From positions 2,344,501 through 2,408,500 of the forward strand of contig NZ_CP080429.1 in NCBI RefSeq assembly GCF_019613795.1: a stretch of 64,000 nucleotides of DNA, given 5' to 3'. The position numbers and the translations under genes were made by a program. The notes under the pieces are model-generated. The model saw only the letters and a list, made by a program, of their open reading frames with translations. It had not been told where the DNA came from and did no database searches. This DNA comes from Flavobacterium litorale. GTDB taxonomy: Bacteria; Bacteroidota; Bacteroidia; Flavobacteriales; Flavobacteriaceae. Shown here one piece after another: positions 26,858 through 34,881 of the stretch. Position 1 is the stretch's first letter, and every line of letters starts with the position of its first letter.

Positions 26858-28096
26858 TCAGGGGTTTATAGGGGGTATATTTTCCTGATTGATTTTAGTC
26901 TTTATATCAACATCAACCATACTGTAGCCTTCTTTTTTTTGTTTGGATTCGTGGTGGTTACGTAAGGACGATTGTATTAGGGGATTTTTTACGTGCTCTA
27001 ATATTAAAAGGTTAAAACCTGTTTCTGTTCTGGAAAGCTCTTCAAAATAAGCCCTACCCGATTTACCATAAAGATAAATTACCTCAGCTATTAGCTTTTT
27101 GGTATCGTGGCTACTTGCCATTTCGTATGCTGTTTTAAGGAAACCTATTGATTTACCTGAATCGATATACGAAATAGCTTCTATAATAGCATTTTGGCAA
27201 ATTAAAGGCTGGGTAAAGTACATTTTAATTAGTTTATTCTCTTTGGATTTTACTTGCATTTTACCAATAGCAAGTATTGCCTCTCTCCTCACGCTGTGGC
27301 TAGGATGCTCTAAATATTCCGAAAGCGAATCTACAGAGGTATCTTGTCCAAAATAAGCAACAAGTTTTATAAAAAACTTAATTTGTTCTTCGTCATCAGA
27401 ATATTTTATCCATTTACTAAAATTAGGTAGGTTATCCTTGTGGTGTAGCACAAATTGTTGGAGTAAACTAATCTGGTCCCACTGGTTAAGGTCGTTATCC
27501 TGATCAAAAAACTTAAAGGGTTCGTTGTTACTTACCCCTACGTATGATGACCTAGACTCTTTACGGAGTGATGCATTTTTAGAGTAGGTATGAGGGAGTA
27601 TTTTAGAATCGGAAATAGTAAGATCCAATCGAGAAAGTGATTGGAAAGCTCTTAAACGGATTCGGGTATTAGAGAAATCTAATCTTTTCTCCAAGTACTC
27701 ATCAATATTGAGCCCTCGTATAATACTATCGTAATTATGAGATTCTAATTGGTGTTTCTCTTGCTTTACAACATCTTCTAAGGTTGGGATTAATGATATG
27801 TAGGTTTTTTTGGTAAGGTTACCAAAATTTTCTACAAACATATCCAACACTTCATCTTCACTATAAGCATCTTTAGATATTAATATGTTTCTTAGGAAAG
27901 AGAAAATACGGGGACGTAGTTCTCGAACAATTTTTTCACGTCTTGCTTTTTCACGTCTTACAGCAAATACAACAACCATAAAGGTAAATGTTGCAGTACA
28001 GCTAAAAAATATAAAAAATATTGCAATTTGGATTACAAACGGGAAAGAACTTAAAGATATCCAAAAATGCTCGATATAATCGAGAAAATCGTTCAT
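26858..28096 (-). CDS. Membrane-anchored HEAT-repeat protein
   Basis: A 412-residue protein with one strong N-terminal membrane helix (about 17-47, ending at the basic stop RREKARREK). A long helical cytoplasmic part follows. HEAT repeats are clear around 255-345, for example LEHPSHSVRREAILAIGKMQ. HEAT solenoids are protein-binding scaffolds. It is the first gene of the operon, 47 bp before the GT2, in the place where synthase partners or regulators are found in other exopolysaccharide systems. A scaffold or co-polymerase role is inferred. No enzymatic motif is visible. Confidence 0.8.
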   Translation of the reverse strand: MNDFLDYIEHFWISLSSFPFVIQIAIFFIFFSCTATFTFMVVVFAVRREKARREKIVRELRPRIFSFLRNILISKDAYSEDEVLDMFVENFGNLTKKTYISLIPTLEDVVKQEKHQLESHNYDSIIRGLNIDEYLEKRLDFSNTRIRLRAFQSLSRLDLTISDSKILPHTYSKNASLRKESRSSYVGVSNNEPFKFFDQDNDLNQWDQISLLQQFVLHHKDNLPNFSKWIKYSDDEEQIKFFIKLVAYFGQDTSVDSLSEYLEHPSHSVRREAILAIGKMQVKSKENKLIKMYFTQPLICQNAIIEAISYIDSGKSIGFLKTAYEMASSHDTKKLIAEVIYLYGKSGRAYFEELSRTETGFNLLILEHVKNPLIQSSLRNHHESKQKKEGYSMVDVDIKTKINQENIPPINP

Positions 28097-28239
28097 TATT
28101 AAATGATTTTAAATTTATTAACATAACTAATTGGCCCCCCAGTTTAGCCGAAATAGTAATTAACAATTTCTGAATCCTTAATTATATATCTTTAGTATTT
28201 AATTGTTTCACTTATTTATTATAATTCTATTTTACGAAG

Positions 28240-28247
28240 CAAATGTA
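28240..28247 (-). promoter_or_regulatory. -7 box TACATTTG of the HEAT-GT2 operon
   Basis: A full TAnnTTTG match on the minus strand, followed by CTTCG where transcription would start. A TTG -33 element at ideal spacing is not obvious, since a palindrome occupies the spacer. Confidence 0.55.
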
Positions 28248-28269
28248 ATTATTTATTTCAATAAATAAT
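28248..28269. promoter_or_regulatory. 22-bp near-perfect palindrome abutting the -7 box (operator candidate)
   Basis: The sequence is ATTATTTATT-TC-AATAAATAAT, with 10-bp arms and a 2-bp centre. It directly adjoins the -7 box, in the spacer or -33 position. The short centre favours a dimeric protein site over an RNA hairpin. No cognate regulator can be named. Confidence 0.4.
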
Positions 28270-28409
28270 ACTGTTTGTTATATTTTTTGACTTTATGTAT
28301 AGATTTTGTGCAGGTTTGTTTCGATAAAAGGTTTTATTTCGTGTTCATATCCTCATTCAGAATATTCTTTATATAGTAATTTCTCAGAAACGTAAATTAC
28401 GACATATTA

Positions 28410-29738
28410 TTACAGTTCAGATTTCAATTTTATTAAATCTTCTTTATTAAAATATTTGTTGTCATAATAGTTTTGCTCGCAATACTTTATGTTTCTTTTT
28501 GCTTTGGTTTTTTGAATATTATGCTCCAACGCCACCTTGGCTATAAAATAATTAAACTCTAATGTATATTGAGGTAATATTTTTTTAGATGCCTCCAAAA
28601 ATGTAATGGCTCCTTTAGGGTTATTTAGTTTTTGATAGGAAATTATAGCCTTCTCAAAATTGTAGTAAAATACTTTAGGTGAGGTATCTTCCATATCATC
28701 AATAGTTTTATTCCATTGCGCTACAGATTTCTCGTGCTCCCCCATATAAAAATAGTGCCAAGACCTATTGTATGATGAAATCTGGAAAATATTATTTTCG
28801 GTAGCATAGGCTACAATGTACTCGTACATAGTTACATCTTTATCATCTAATATTTTGCCAAAAAAGTAATCTATGTCATCCTCGTTAGCATCAGGCATAA
28901 AACCATAACAGTTATTAATATTGGTTTTATAATTGGCTGCGTAATCTTTAAATCCGTTATATTGTGTTAGTTCTCTGTAATCCTTAAAAATATAAGTAAT
29001 ACCATCCAATAACGACTTTGCTACTATCGTTTGGTGGTCGGCATTGTACAATTTATTTTGGAAAGCTATTTTATTATTTGGGTTACTACTATAAACTTGT
29101 TGTATGGCTTTACCAGCAGCAATTCTGTCAGGCGAATCATAGGTAGCACTTGCTACAAAACAAAACACTTTTTTACCGTTGTATGTTTTAAAATAGTTTG
29201 CTATTTCTTGGGTAACGTCTGTATTCAAATTTTCGCTCATGTTTATAAAGCCTCTAAAAGGGTTATCTTTTTGTATCATGAGCAAATGGTTGTACTCTGC
29301 CCCATCAGAGTGCCCTATTATTGCATTAAATCCCGATGTACTATAAGTAGCACTAATGTGTGGTACTAACTCTTTAAAAAGAAAATCTTTAAACTGTTTT
29401 CCTTTTTCCGACCAAAAAGGGTCTAACTCCTCATACCTATTTTGTTGCGTTACTCCAACCAATATACTTTTAGGTACAACATTACTCTTGGCAAGCTGGC
29501 TTAAATAAAATGAGGCTACCTCAAAATTATAATTAGCATCTGTTATGTATAAAACAGGGTATTTTTGGTTTTGGGTATAACCTTCTGGTAGTAGAATTTT
29601 TACATTTCGGGCTTGCCCCAAAATATCCGACTGTAAACTAATAACGTTGTTCTGTATACAATTGCTTTCTGTTTCTTGCCCCAAGCAAAATATTGCTTTT
29701 AAGAGTAGTATAAGAAGTACTTTAATGGTAAACTTCAT
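28410..29738 (-). CDS. Exported alpha/beta-hydrolase (esterase-D/IroE-like) with helical C-terminus
   Basis: A 442-residue protein with a signal peptide (KVLLILLLKAIFCLGQ). An esterase-D-type alpha/beta-hydrolase domain follows (about 30-255) with YPVLYITDANYNFEVASF, the nucleophile elbow GHSDGAEY and a catalytic-His candidate in YNADHQTIVA. The C-terminal 180 residues are helical and look like degenerate TPRs (HEKSVAQWNKTIDDM). Relatives hydrolyse esters such as enterobactin or acyl-glycans; the substrate here is unknown. It begins 25 bp after mnmE, so it may share its transcript. Confidence 0.8.
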   Translation of the reverse strand: MKFTIKVLLILLLKAIFCLGQETESNCIQNNVISLQSDILGQARNVKILLPEGYTQNQKYPVLYITDANYNFEVASFYLSQLAKSNVVPKSILVGVTQQNRYEELDPFWSEKGKQFKDFLFKELVPHISATYSTSGFNAIIGHSDGAEYNHLLMIQKDNPFRGFINMSENLNTDVTQEIANYFKTYNGKKVFCFVASATYDSPDRIAAGKAIQQVYSSNPNNKIAFQNKLYNADHQTIVAKSLLDGITYIFKDYRELTQYNGFKDYAANYKTNINNCYGFMPDANEDDIDYFFGKILDDKDVTMYEYIVAYATENNIFQISSYNRSWHYFYMGEHEKSVAQWNKTIDDMEDTSPKVFYYNFEKAIISYQKLNNPKGAITFLEASKKILPQYTLEFNYFIAKVALEHNIQKTKAKRNIKYCEQNYYDNKYFNKEDLIKLKSEL

Positions 29739-29763
29739 CTTTTATATTTTAAAGTTGTACTAA

Positions 29764-31161
29764 TTACTTGCCGATACAAAAGTTTGCAAAAATATTACCC
29801 AGCAACTCATCGTTAGTAACTTGCCCTGTTATTTCGCCAAAGTAATAGAGTGCTTGCCTAATATCTATAGCCATTAAATCGGCAGAAATATCGGATTGTA
29901 ACCCAAATTGTACTTTTTGTACTTCCTCCAGTGCTTTTTGTAACGAGTCGTAATGGCGGGTATTGGTAACAATAGTTTCGTTATTGCGCAAGGCACCCGT
30001 ATTTACAAACGATAACAATTGCGCTTTTAACTCAGCTACACCGCTATTCTGCTTAGCGGATAGTAGGTGGATATCATTAATTTGTTCTAGTATTACCTCC
30101 TTTTGCGCCTCACTAAGTTTATCTGCCTTATTGGCTAAAACAATAAGTGGTTTTAGCGGAAAACGCTCTTTAATTTTTGCAATCTCAATTTTTAATCTCG
30201 ATACTTGTTCGGCATCATTAACCAATTGGTAACTATCTATTAAATACATAGCTACTTGTGCTTGTGTTATTTTTTCAAATGTTTTTTTAATACCTATCCG
30301 CTCTACAACATCTTCCGTTTCGCGGATACCTGCAGTATCTATAAACCTAAAGCCAATTCCTTCTATTACAATTTCATCTTCAATTGTATCGCGGGTAGTA
30401 CCCGCAATGTCCGATACTATAGCACGTTCCTCATTCAATAAAGCATTTAACAGTGTAGATTTACCCACATTGGGCTCGCCCACTATAGCAACAGGAATAC
30501 CGTTTTTAATAACGTTACCTACAGCAAAAGAATCTATTAATCGTTTTAAAACAAATACAATTCTGTTCAATAACTCTTTAAACTGCGTACGGTCGGCAAA
30601 CTCAACATCCTCTTCCGCAAAATCAAGCTCAAGCTCTATAAGCGATGCAAAATTAAGCAACTCTTCGCGGAGCTTTGCAATTTCGTTGGAGAAGCCTCCA
30701 CGCATCTGTTGCATGGCTACTTGGTGCGACGCTTCATTATCGCTAGCAATCAAGTCTGCTACCGCTTCAGCCTGCGATAAATCGAGTTTTCCGTTTAAAA
30801 ATGCACGCATGGTAAACTCACCGGCATTTGCCATTCGGCAACCTCTTCGTAATAGTAGCTGAATAATCTGTTGCTGTATGTACACAGAACCGTGGCAGGA
30901 AATTTCTACAATATTCTCACCTGTATAGGAGTTAGGTGCCTTAAACACAGATAATAGTACCTCATCGAATATTTTATTGTTTTCAACGATATTTCCTAAA
31001 TGTATTGTGTGAGATTTAACTAACGTAATATCTTTGTCCTTGAATGAACGGAATACCTCTGCTGCGATAGTTATAGCATCAGGTCCAGAAAGGCGCAATA
31101 TAGCAATTGCTCCAGCACCAGAGGGAGTAGCAAGTGCCACTATAGTATCCTGTAAAATCAT
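29764..31161 (-). CDS. mnmE: tRNA modification GTPase MnmE
   Basis: The 465-residue protein has the full MnmE layout: an N-terminal folate-binding domain (DTIVALATPSGAGAIAILRLSG), a helical domain, an inserted G domain (Walker A GEPNVGKST, DTAGIRET, NKAD) and the C-terminal CIGK motif. With MnmG it makes the cmnm5 modification of wobble uridine in certain tRNAs. It has its own TATATTTG box close upstream. Confidence 0.97.
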   Translation of the reverse strand: MILQDTIVALATPSGAGAIAILRLSGPDAITIAAEVFRSFKDKDITLVKSHTIHLGNIVENNKIFDEVLLSVFKAPNSYTGENIVEISCHGSVYIQQQIIQLLLRRGCRMANAGEFTMRAFLNGKLDLSQAEAVADLIASDNEASHQVAMQQMRGGFSNEIAKLREELLNFASLIELELDFAEEDVEFADRTQFKELLNRIVFVLKRLIDSFAVGNVIKNGIPVAIVGEPNVGKSTLLNALLNEERAIVSDIAGTTRDTIEDEIVIEGIGFRFIDTAGIRETEDVVERIGIKKTFEKITQAQVAMYLIDSYQLVNDAEQVSRLKIEIAKIKERFPLKPLIVLANKADKLSEAQKEVILEQINDIHLLSAKQNSGVAELKAQLLSFVNTGALRNNETIVTNTRHYDSLQKALEEVQKVQFGLQSDISADLMAIDIRQALYYFGEITGQVTNDELLGNIFANFCIGK

Positions 31162-31174
31162 AAATAGTTTTTTA

Positions 31175-31182
31175 CAAATATA
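31175..31182 (-). promoter_or_regulatory. -7 box TATATTTG upstream of mnmE
   Basis: A full TAnnTTTG match on the minus strand, 13 bp before the ATG at 31161. The leader would be only about 5-8 nt. Confidence 0.5.
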
Positions 31183-31361
31183 AACTATAGTAAGTAATGT
31201 TTAGTACGGCATTACACGAGCCTAAAACGGAGTAAGTATTTTAAAGCTCCTAATTAGTACTAAATGTAGGATAAGTTACATTATGGTTATGTTAATTTGT
31301 GACTAATAGTTAAAAAAAGGTAGTGCAAATTTTGTAGTTTTAAGCAACAAATAATTGAATT

Positions 31362-32198
31362 ATGAAAAAGATACTATTTCCTACCGATTTTTCAAATACA
31401 GCAAATGCAGCGTTTTTATATGCATTAAAGTTTGCAGCTATTTTTGAAGCGGAGATAATTGTGTTGCACGTTTATGATTTTCCTACAATAGATGCGCCTG
31501 TAATGCCAGAGGCAACTAAAGATATATTTGATGGTGTAACCGAAAATCAGCGTAAGAATTTTGATGCCGAATTGAAGAAATTAGGGCACACTGCTGAAAA
31601 AAGAAACATGAGTGGTATAAAGCTGCACAATATGTTGGAACATGGCGACCTTACTTACAATATTAAGAAGATATGTGCTGATGAAGAGGTAGATTTAATT
31701 GTTATGGGAACTACTGGTGCTAGTGGTGTAGCCGAAATATTTTTAGGCTCGAATGCTGCAACGATTATAGAAAACACCCAAATTCCTGTTTTAGGCATCC
31801 CGACAGCAGCAGCAAACCATCATCAGATAAAAAATATTGTGTTTACAACACAGTATAAGGAAGAAGATGTAGCAACGTTTGAAAATTTGTTAAAAATAGC
31901 AGAGAAAATAAATGCAAAAATATATTGCCTGCATGTACATAACGATGACGACCCTGAAGATGTGGGTATAAAAGCTACTGAATGGAAAATGAAGTACAAA
32001 AACAACGATGTGAGTTTCTTTACTATATCTGGGTCGCACGTAGAACAGACAATTTTGGATTTTATTGAAAACCAACAGGTGGATATGGTAGTAATGCTAA
32101 AACAAAAGAGAAACTTTTTTGAACGATTGTTTCATAGTAGCCTTACCAAAAAAATGGCATACCATACCAAAATACCAATATTGATTTTTAAAAGTTAA
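31362..32198 (+). CDS. Universal stress protein, two UspA domains
   Basis: A 278-residue cytoplasmic protein. The first UspA domain (1-145) begins KKILFPTDFSNTANAAF and carries the ATP-binding motif G-x2-G-x9-G-S in GTTGASGVAEIFLGSNAA. The second domain (from about 150) lacks that motif. Tandem Usp proteins take part in stress survival; the signal here is unknown. It is alone on its strand after a 200-bp gap. A small TGGCT/AGCCA hairpin lies 38 bp past its stop. Confidence 0.92.
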   Translation: MKKILFPTDFSNTANAAFLYALKFAAIFEAEIIVLHVYDFPTIDAPVMPEATKDIFDGVTENQRKNFDAELKKLGHTAEKRNMSGIKLHNMLEHGDLTYNIKKICADEEVDLIVMGTTGASGVAEIFLGSNAATIIENTQIPVLGIPTAAANHHQIKNIVFTTQYKEEDVATFENLLKIAEKINAKIYCLHVHNDDDPEDVGIKATEWKMKYKNNDVSFFTISGSHVEQTILDFIENQQVDMVVMLKQKRNFFERLFHSSLTKKMAYHTKIPILIFKS

Positions 32199-32260
32199 AA
32201 CACATATAACTTAATGTAATGGATTAGTATAACACATGGCTTTTTAGCCAATAAAAACCG

Positions 32261-32281
32261 CTTCCCCCCCCTTTTTTTCCC
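32261..32281 (+). repeat. Homopolymer tract CTT-C8-T7-CCC
   Basis: A run of eight C and seven T in the gap before the gene at 32381, about 100 bp ahead of its ATG. C-runs this long stand out in AT-rich DNA and may slip during replication. Whether it lies in a promoter cannot be seen. Confidence 0.7.
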
Positions 32282-32380
32282 ACTATGCCGTAATAATACT
32301 ATTTTTTAAAAGTTATTTACTATTATACGCCCTAACAGGCTGTGCTATTACTTATTATTAACTATTAATACGAGTAGCGC

Positions 32381-33229
32381 ATGAACTTTACAGTACAATT
32401 GTCAGATAATAACACAATATTACTGACTGATAAGAACGGAAACACGAAAGAGACATTGTACAATAGCATTAGCCATTTTGGTGATAATTATTCACTTGCT
32501 AAAAAAGATGGTACAGCATTTTACGTTGTATTGGATTTGGAGGGCAACCTGGTTAATGAGGAAATTAAAGTAATCCATCGTTTTGATAATGGTTTATTGT
32601 TAACGTACAGCAATTATAGTAAAGACTATAAGTCTTCAGATAATTACAGATATGCTGTAAACTATAATATATATTCCATATACAACTACGAAACAAAAAA
32701 ATCTCATGTGGTGAGCATTGTACAATCTGACCCGATTGAAGATGATTCAGATACAAATGGAGGACCTAATGTAGAAACCATTAAAAACTTTAACAATAAA
32801 ACTATATATACGTTTAACGATTTAGTTTTTTCTGAAATTATAGCGGAAAAGTATATGATTGTTGGATCGCACTTTGATTTACTATCCAAAAAAACATCTA
32901 AAAACTACGCAGCTATACTGTTTCAGCAATTTGAGGAAAAGAGAATGTGGAACATTATGAATATAGATAATGCTATGCCTTATGGTGGTGAAACAGCACT
33001 TGATTATATGGTATCGGGACGTATTTTTAAAGGTATTGAGCACACATTGTATACACTTATTGCTGCACCAGAAACTGATATTGCAAGCATTGTATATGAG
33101 GAAGAAGTGACAAAAGCACCAGCCAGAAAAGCTTTTACTCCAGTAAAATCGATTAGAAAAAGTATTTGGAAAAAGAAAAGCAAATGGCAAATTATGTTTA
33201 CCGATTTAGTTGACTTTAGTTTTAACTAA
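32381..33229 (+). CDS. Hypothetical protein, 282 aa
   Basis: I do not recognise this protein. It lacks a signal peptide and membrane helices. Residues 1-240 read as beta-rich (SISHFGDNYSLAKKDGTAFY, then YNIYSIYNYETKKSHVV) with many Tyr and Asn. The last 40 residues are strongly basic (KSIRKSIWKKKSKWQIM) and may contact nucleic acid or membrane. The ATG at 32381 follows a GAGTAGCGC leader. It is flanked by the C8T7 tract upstream and by the longest non-coding gap of the window downstream. Confidence 0.75.
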   Translation: MNFTVQLSDNNTILLTDKNGNTKETLYNSISHFGDNYSLAKKDGTAFYVVLDLEGNLVNEEIKVIHRFDNGLLLTYSNYSKDYKSSDNYRYAVNYNIYSIYNYETKKSHVVSIVQSDPIEDDSDTNGGPNVETIKNFNNKTIYTFNDLVFSEIIAEKYMIVGSHFDLLSKKTSKNYAAILFQQFEEKRMWNIMNIDNAMPYGGETALDYMVSGRIFKGIEHTLYTLIAAPETDIASIVYEEEVTKAPARKAFTPVKSIRKSIWKKKSKWQIMFTDLVDFSFN

Positions 33230-33303
33230 AATCTCAAAAAAGTGCATACGTATAGTATCGTTACTATAAATAAGTCTTACATCTAAAACCTATATATGCC
33301 AAG

Positions 33304-33333
33304 AAGTCTTTGTTTTTTTACAAAGGCTTTTCT
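33304..33333 (+). terminator. Probable terminator of the 282-aa gene
   Basis: AAGTCTTTG and CAAAGGCTT pair with one G-U wobble around a loop of mostly T, followed by TTTCTCTTT. It lies 75 bp after the stop. Confidence 0.55.
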
Positions 33334-33404
33334 CTTTACGCTAGTATACTTATTGTTATGCGTTATATAATTGATTCAACCCATATAATCAACTATAAAA
33401 AAGA

Positions 33405-33433
33405 AGAGTGTAGTCTTTAAAAGATTACACTCT
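33405..33433 (-). terminator. Terminator-like hairpin on the minus strand, without an obvious gene
   Basis: AGAGTGTAGTCTTT pairs with AAAGATTACACTCT (one G-U type mismatch). On the minus strand it is followed by TCTTTTTTATAG. No minus-strand coding gene ends here, so it could end a small RNA lying between 33434 and about 33820. Confidence 0.45.
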
Positions 33434-33823
33434 CTCCGTCTGCTTCCCCCAAACCAGACATTACAGATTGGAAATTTGAATAGTATTCTAAAAAAAATAA
33501 AAAGTCACTGTAGTAATTATTCAAATTATAACTCCAATCAATACAAAACATATAGTGTTTTGTATACTACTTTTAATGTATTTATTTACTATTGCTATAG
33601 CATGAAAATAGATACACTACCTAAATTATCACAAAGCTATTTAACTTATTTAAATAAGTATAGCGTACATATACCCCTTTTTTTACCAGGTAATTTTACT
33701 TGGTTTTGTATAAATTATTGATTTGCAAAACATAAGCAGCTTTATTTAGCAGTTATACTTATTAACAACGTGTTATTAAACCGATATTGCATTAAAAGTC
33801 CAAAAAATTAAATAATAATTTAC

Positions 33824-33831
33824 TACGTTTG
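33824..33831 (+). promoter_or_regulatory. -7 box TACGTTTG upstream of the 111-aa gene
   Basis: A full TAnnTTTG match 45 bp before the ATG at 33877. It would drive the 111-aa gene and perhaps the following membrane protein and two-component genes. Confidence 0.5.
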
Positions 33832-33876
33832 TATGAACGACCGAATTATTAGAAAACAATAATCAACAACAATTTT

Positions 33877-34212
33877 ATGGGACTTAGAAACATTATTACC
33901 CTACAAACTGCACAAAAATGGGCTAGAAGATGGAGAAGAAAAGAAGGAAACTATAACTCGCACCATGAGTTACATGCATTTTTAATTCCTAAAGAAGATC
34001 TTACACAAGTACTTGTAGAAGGTGTAGACGCTGTTAGAACTTATATAGGTGTAGACGATGATAATGTTGAAAAACTTATGATTGTAGGTACAAAGTACGA
34101 CGAGACAACAGATTCATATATAGATATGACACCTGATAGAAGTGATGGTAAAATATACGATTTTACGCGCCCATGTCCGCCATCGTGTGACGTTACAAGC
34201 CCGCTAAATTAA
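33877..34212 (+). CDS. Hypothetical protein, 111 aa
   Basis: I do not recognise a named family. The protein is soluble, starts with a basic helix (TAQKWARRWRRKEGNY), has an acidic middle (YIGVDDDNVEKLMIVGTKYD) and ends with a cysteine-containing motif, TRPCPPSCDVTSPLN. Such a conserved-looking CPPxCD tail may bind metal or form a disulfide. It starts 21 bp before the membrane-protein gene and may share its transcript. A link to the adjacent signalling genes is inference. Confidence 0.75.
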   Translation: MGLRNIITLQTAQKWARRWRRKEGNYNSHHELHAFLIPKEDLTQVLVEGVDAVRTYIGVDDDNVEKLMIVGTKYDETTDSYIDMTPDRSDGKIYDFTRPCPPSCDVTSPLN

Positions 34213-34233
34213 CAAAAAAGAAATCTTACTTTA

Positions 34234-34881
34234 ATGGATATACTCAAAGTATTGTCTTCCGTTGGTCTCGGCATACTCTGTATAAACATTGTAATATACT
34301 TTATAGGCTTTGCTAAAAATAACAAAGCCTATAAATTTTTTGTAGCCTATTTAATAGGCATTGCCATTATACAGGCACTTATGGAAATTTATGCCTACAA
34401 CGGTTATAAAAACCACTTTTTATCCAATTATTACTTCTCGGTACGATTTATATTACTCAGCCTATTTTTTTATTATGCATTTGGCAGCATAAAAAAGCGT
34501 ATAAGCCAAATAATTAAAATTGTACTAATTATTACTGTCATTGCACTGGCTATACAATATAGCATATACCCCGAATTGTACAACAGTTTCAATCCAATGG
34601 GTGTATTAACAACTTCTATACTCCTAGTAATTTATGCTGTACTGTACCTGTACGAAATGTTATCTAAAAAATTACCCTTTTACTATACTACAGTAGGTAT
34701 ATTCCTTTATATTGTAAGTAGTGCCGTAATATTTGCATCAGCCACCTCTATAGTTTCGTTTAACGATAAAATTAATATGTACATCTGGAAATTAAATGCT
34801 TTTTTGTTTATTGTGTATCAATTATTAATTTTATGGGAATGGAAAGTAACGTTTTACCCGAAAGTAACGAAGCAGGGATAA
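34234..34881 (+). CDS. Integral membrane protein, about seven helices (possible sensor)
   Basis: A 215-residue, very hydrophobic protein with about seven predicted membrane segments, starting VLSSVGLGILCINIVIYFIG, with an aromatic-rich helix YYFSVRFILLSLFFYYAFG. No transporter motif is seen. Its last 49 bp overlap the start of the sensor-kinase gene in another frame, which implies coupled translation and suggests it is the membrane sensing partner of that kinase. Seven-helix sensor modules are common in such pairs, but the family is not recognised. Confidence 0.75.
   Translation: MDILKVLSSVGLGILCINIVIYFIGFAKNNKAYKFFVAYLIGIAIIQALMEIYAYNGYKNHFLSNYYFSVRFILLSLFFYYAFGSIKKRISQIIKIVLIITVIALAIQYSIYPELYNSFNPMGVLTTSILLVIYAVLYLYEMLSKKLPFYYTTVGIFLYIVSSAVIFASATSIVSFNDKINMYIWKLNAFLFIVYQLLILWEWKVTFYPKVTKQG

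Larger units (their letters stand above)
28097..28409. other. Intergenic control region of the HEAT-GT2 operon
   Basis: This 313-bp AT-rich gap holds no convincing ORF. It contains a consensus -7 box and an adjoining 22-bp near-palindrome described separately, and a C6 run at 28135-28140. The predicted leader is about 140 nt long, unusually long for the window. The esterase gene ends on the left flank (28410), with no strong terminator seen between. Confidence 0.6.
33230..33876. other. 647-bp gap with several hairpins, no convincing gene
   Basis: This is the longest gap in the window. It holds a likely terminator (33304-33333), a second hairpin pointing to the minus strand (33405-33433), a 10-bp perfect inverted repeat (33541-33565), a 16-bp palindrome (33644-33659) and a weaker stem at 33685-33704. 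An 81-codon plus-strand frame (33476-33721) has a composition unlike its neighbours and is not credited. A structured non-coding RNA is possible. Confidence 0.5.

Noticed and set aside
28097..28409. Riboswitch in the long leader of the HEAT-GT2 operon
   Set aside because: No known aptamer core is visible. The region is AT-rich with only a short palindrome at the promoter.
33434..33480. SRP RNA, tmRNA or RNase P RNA in the large gap
   Set aside because: None of the conserved core sequences of these RNAs are present, although some structured RNA remains possible.
33476..33721. 81-codon plus-strand frame in the large gap
   Set aside because: Composition is Tyr/Asn/Ser-rich low complexity, there is no clear leader, and it overlaps several inverted repeats. 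Non-coding is more likely.
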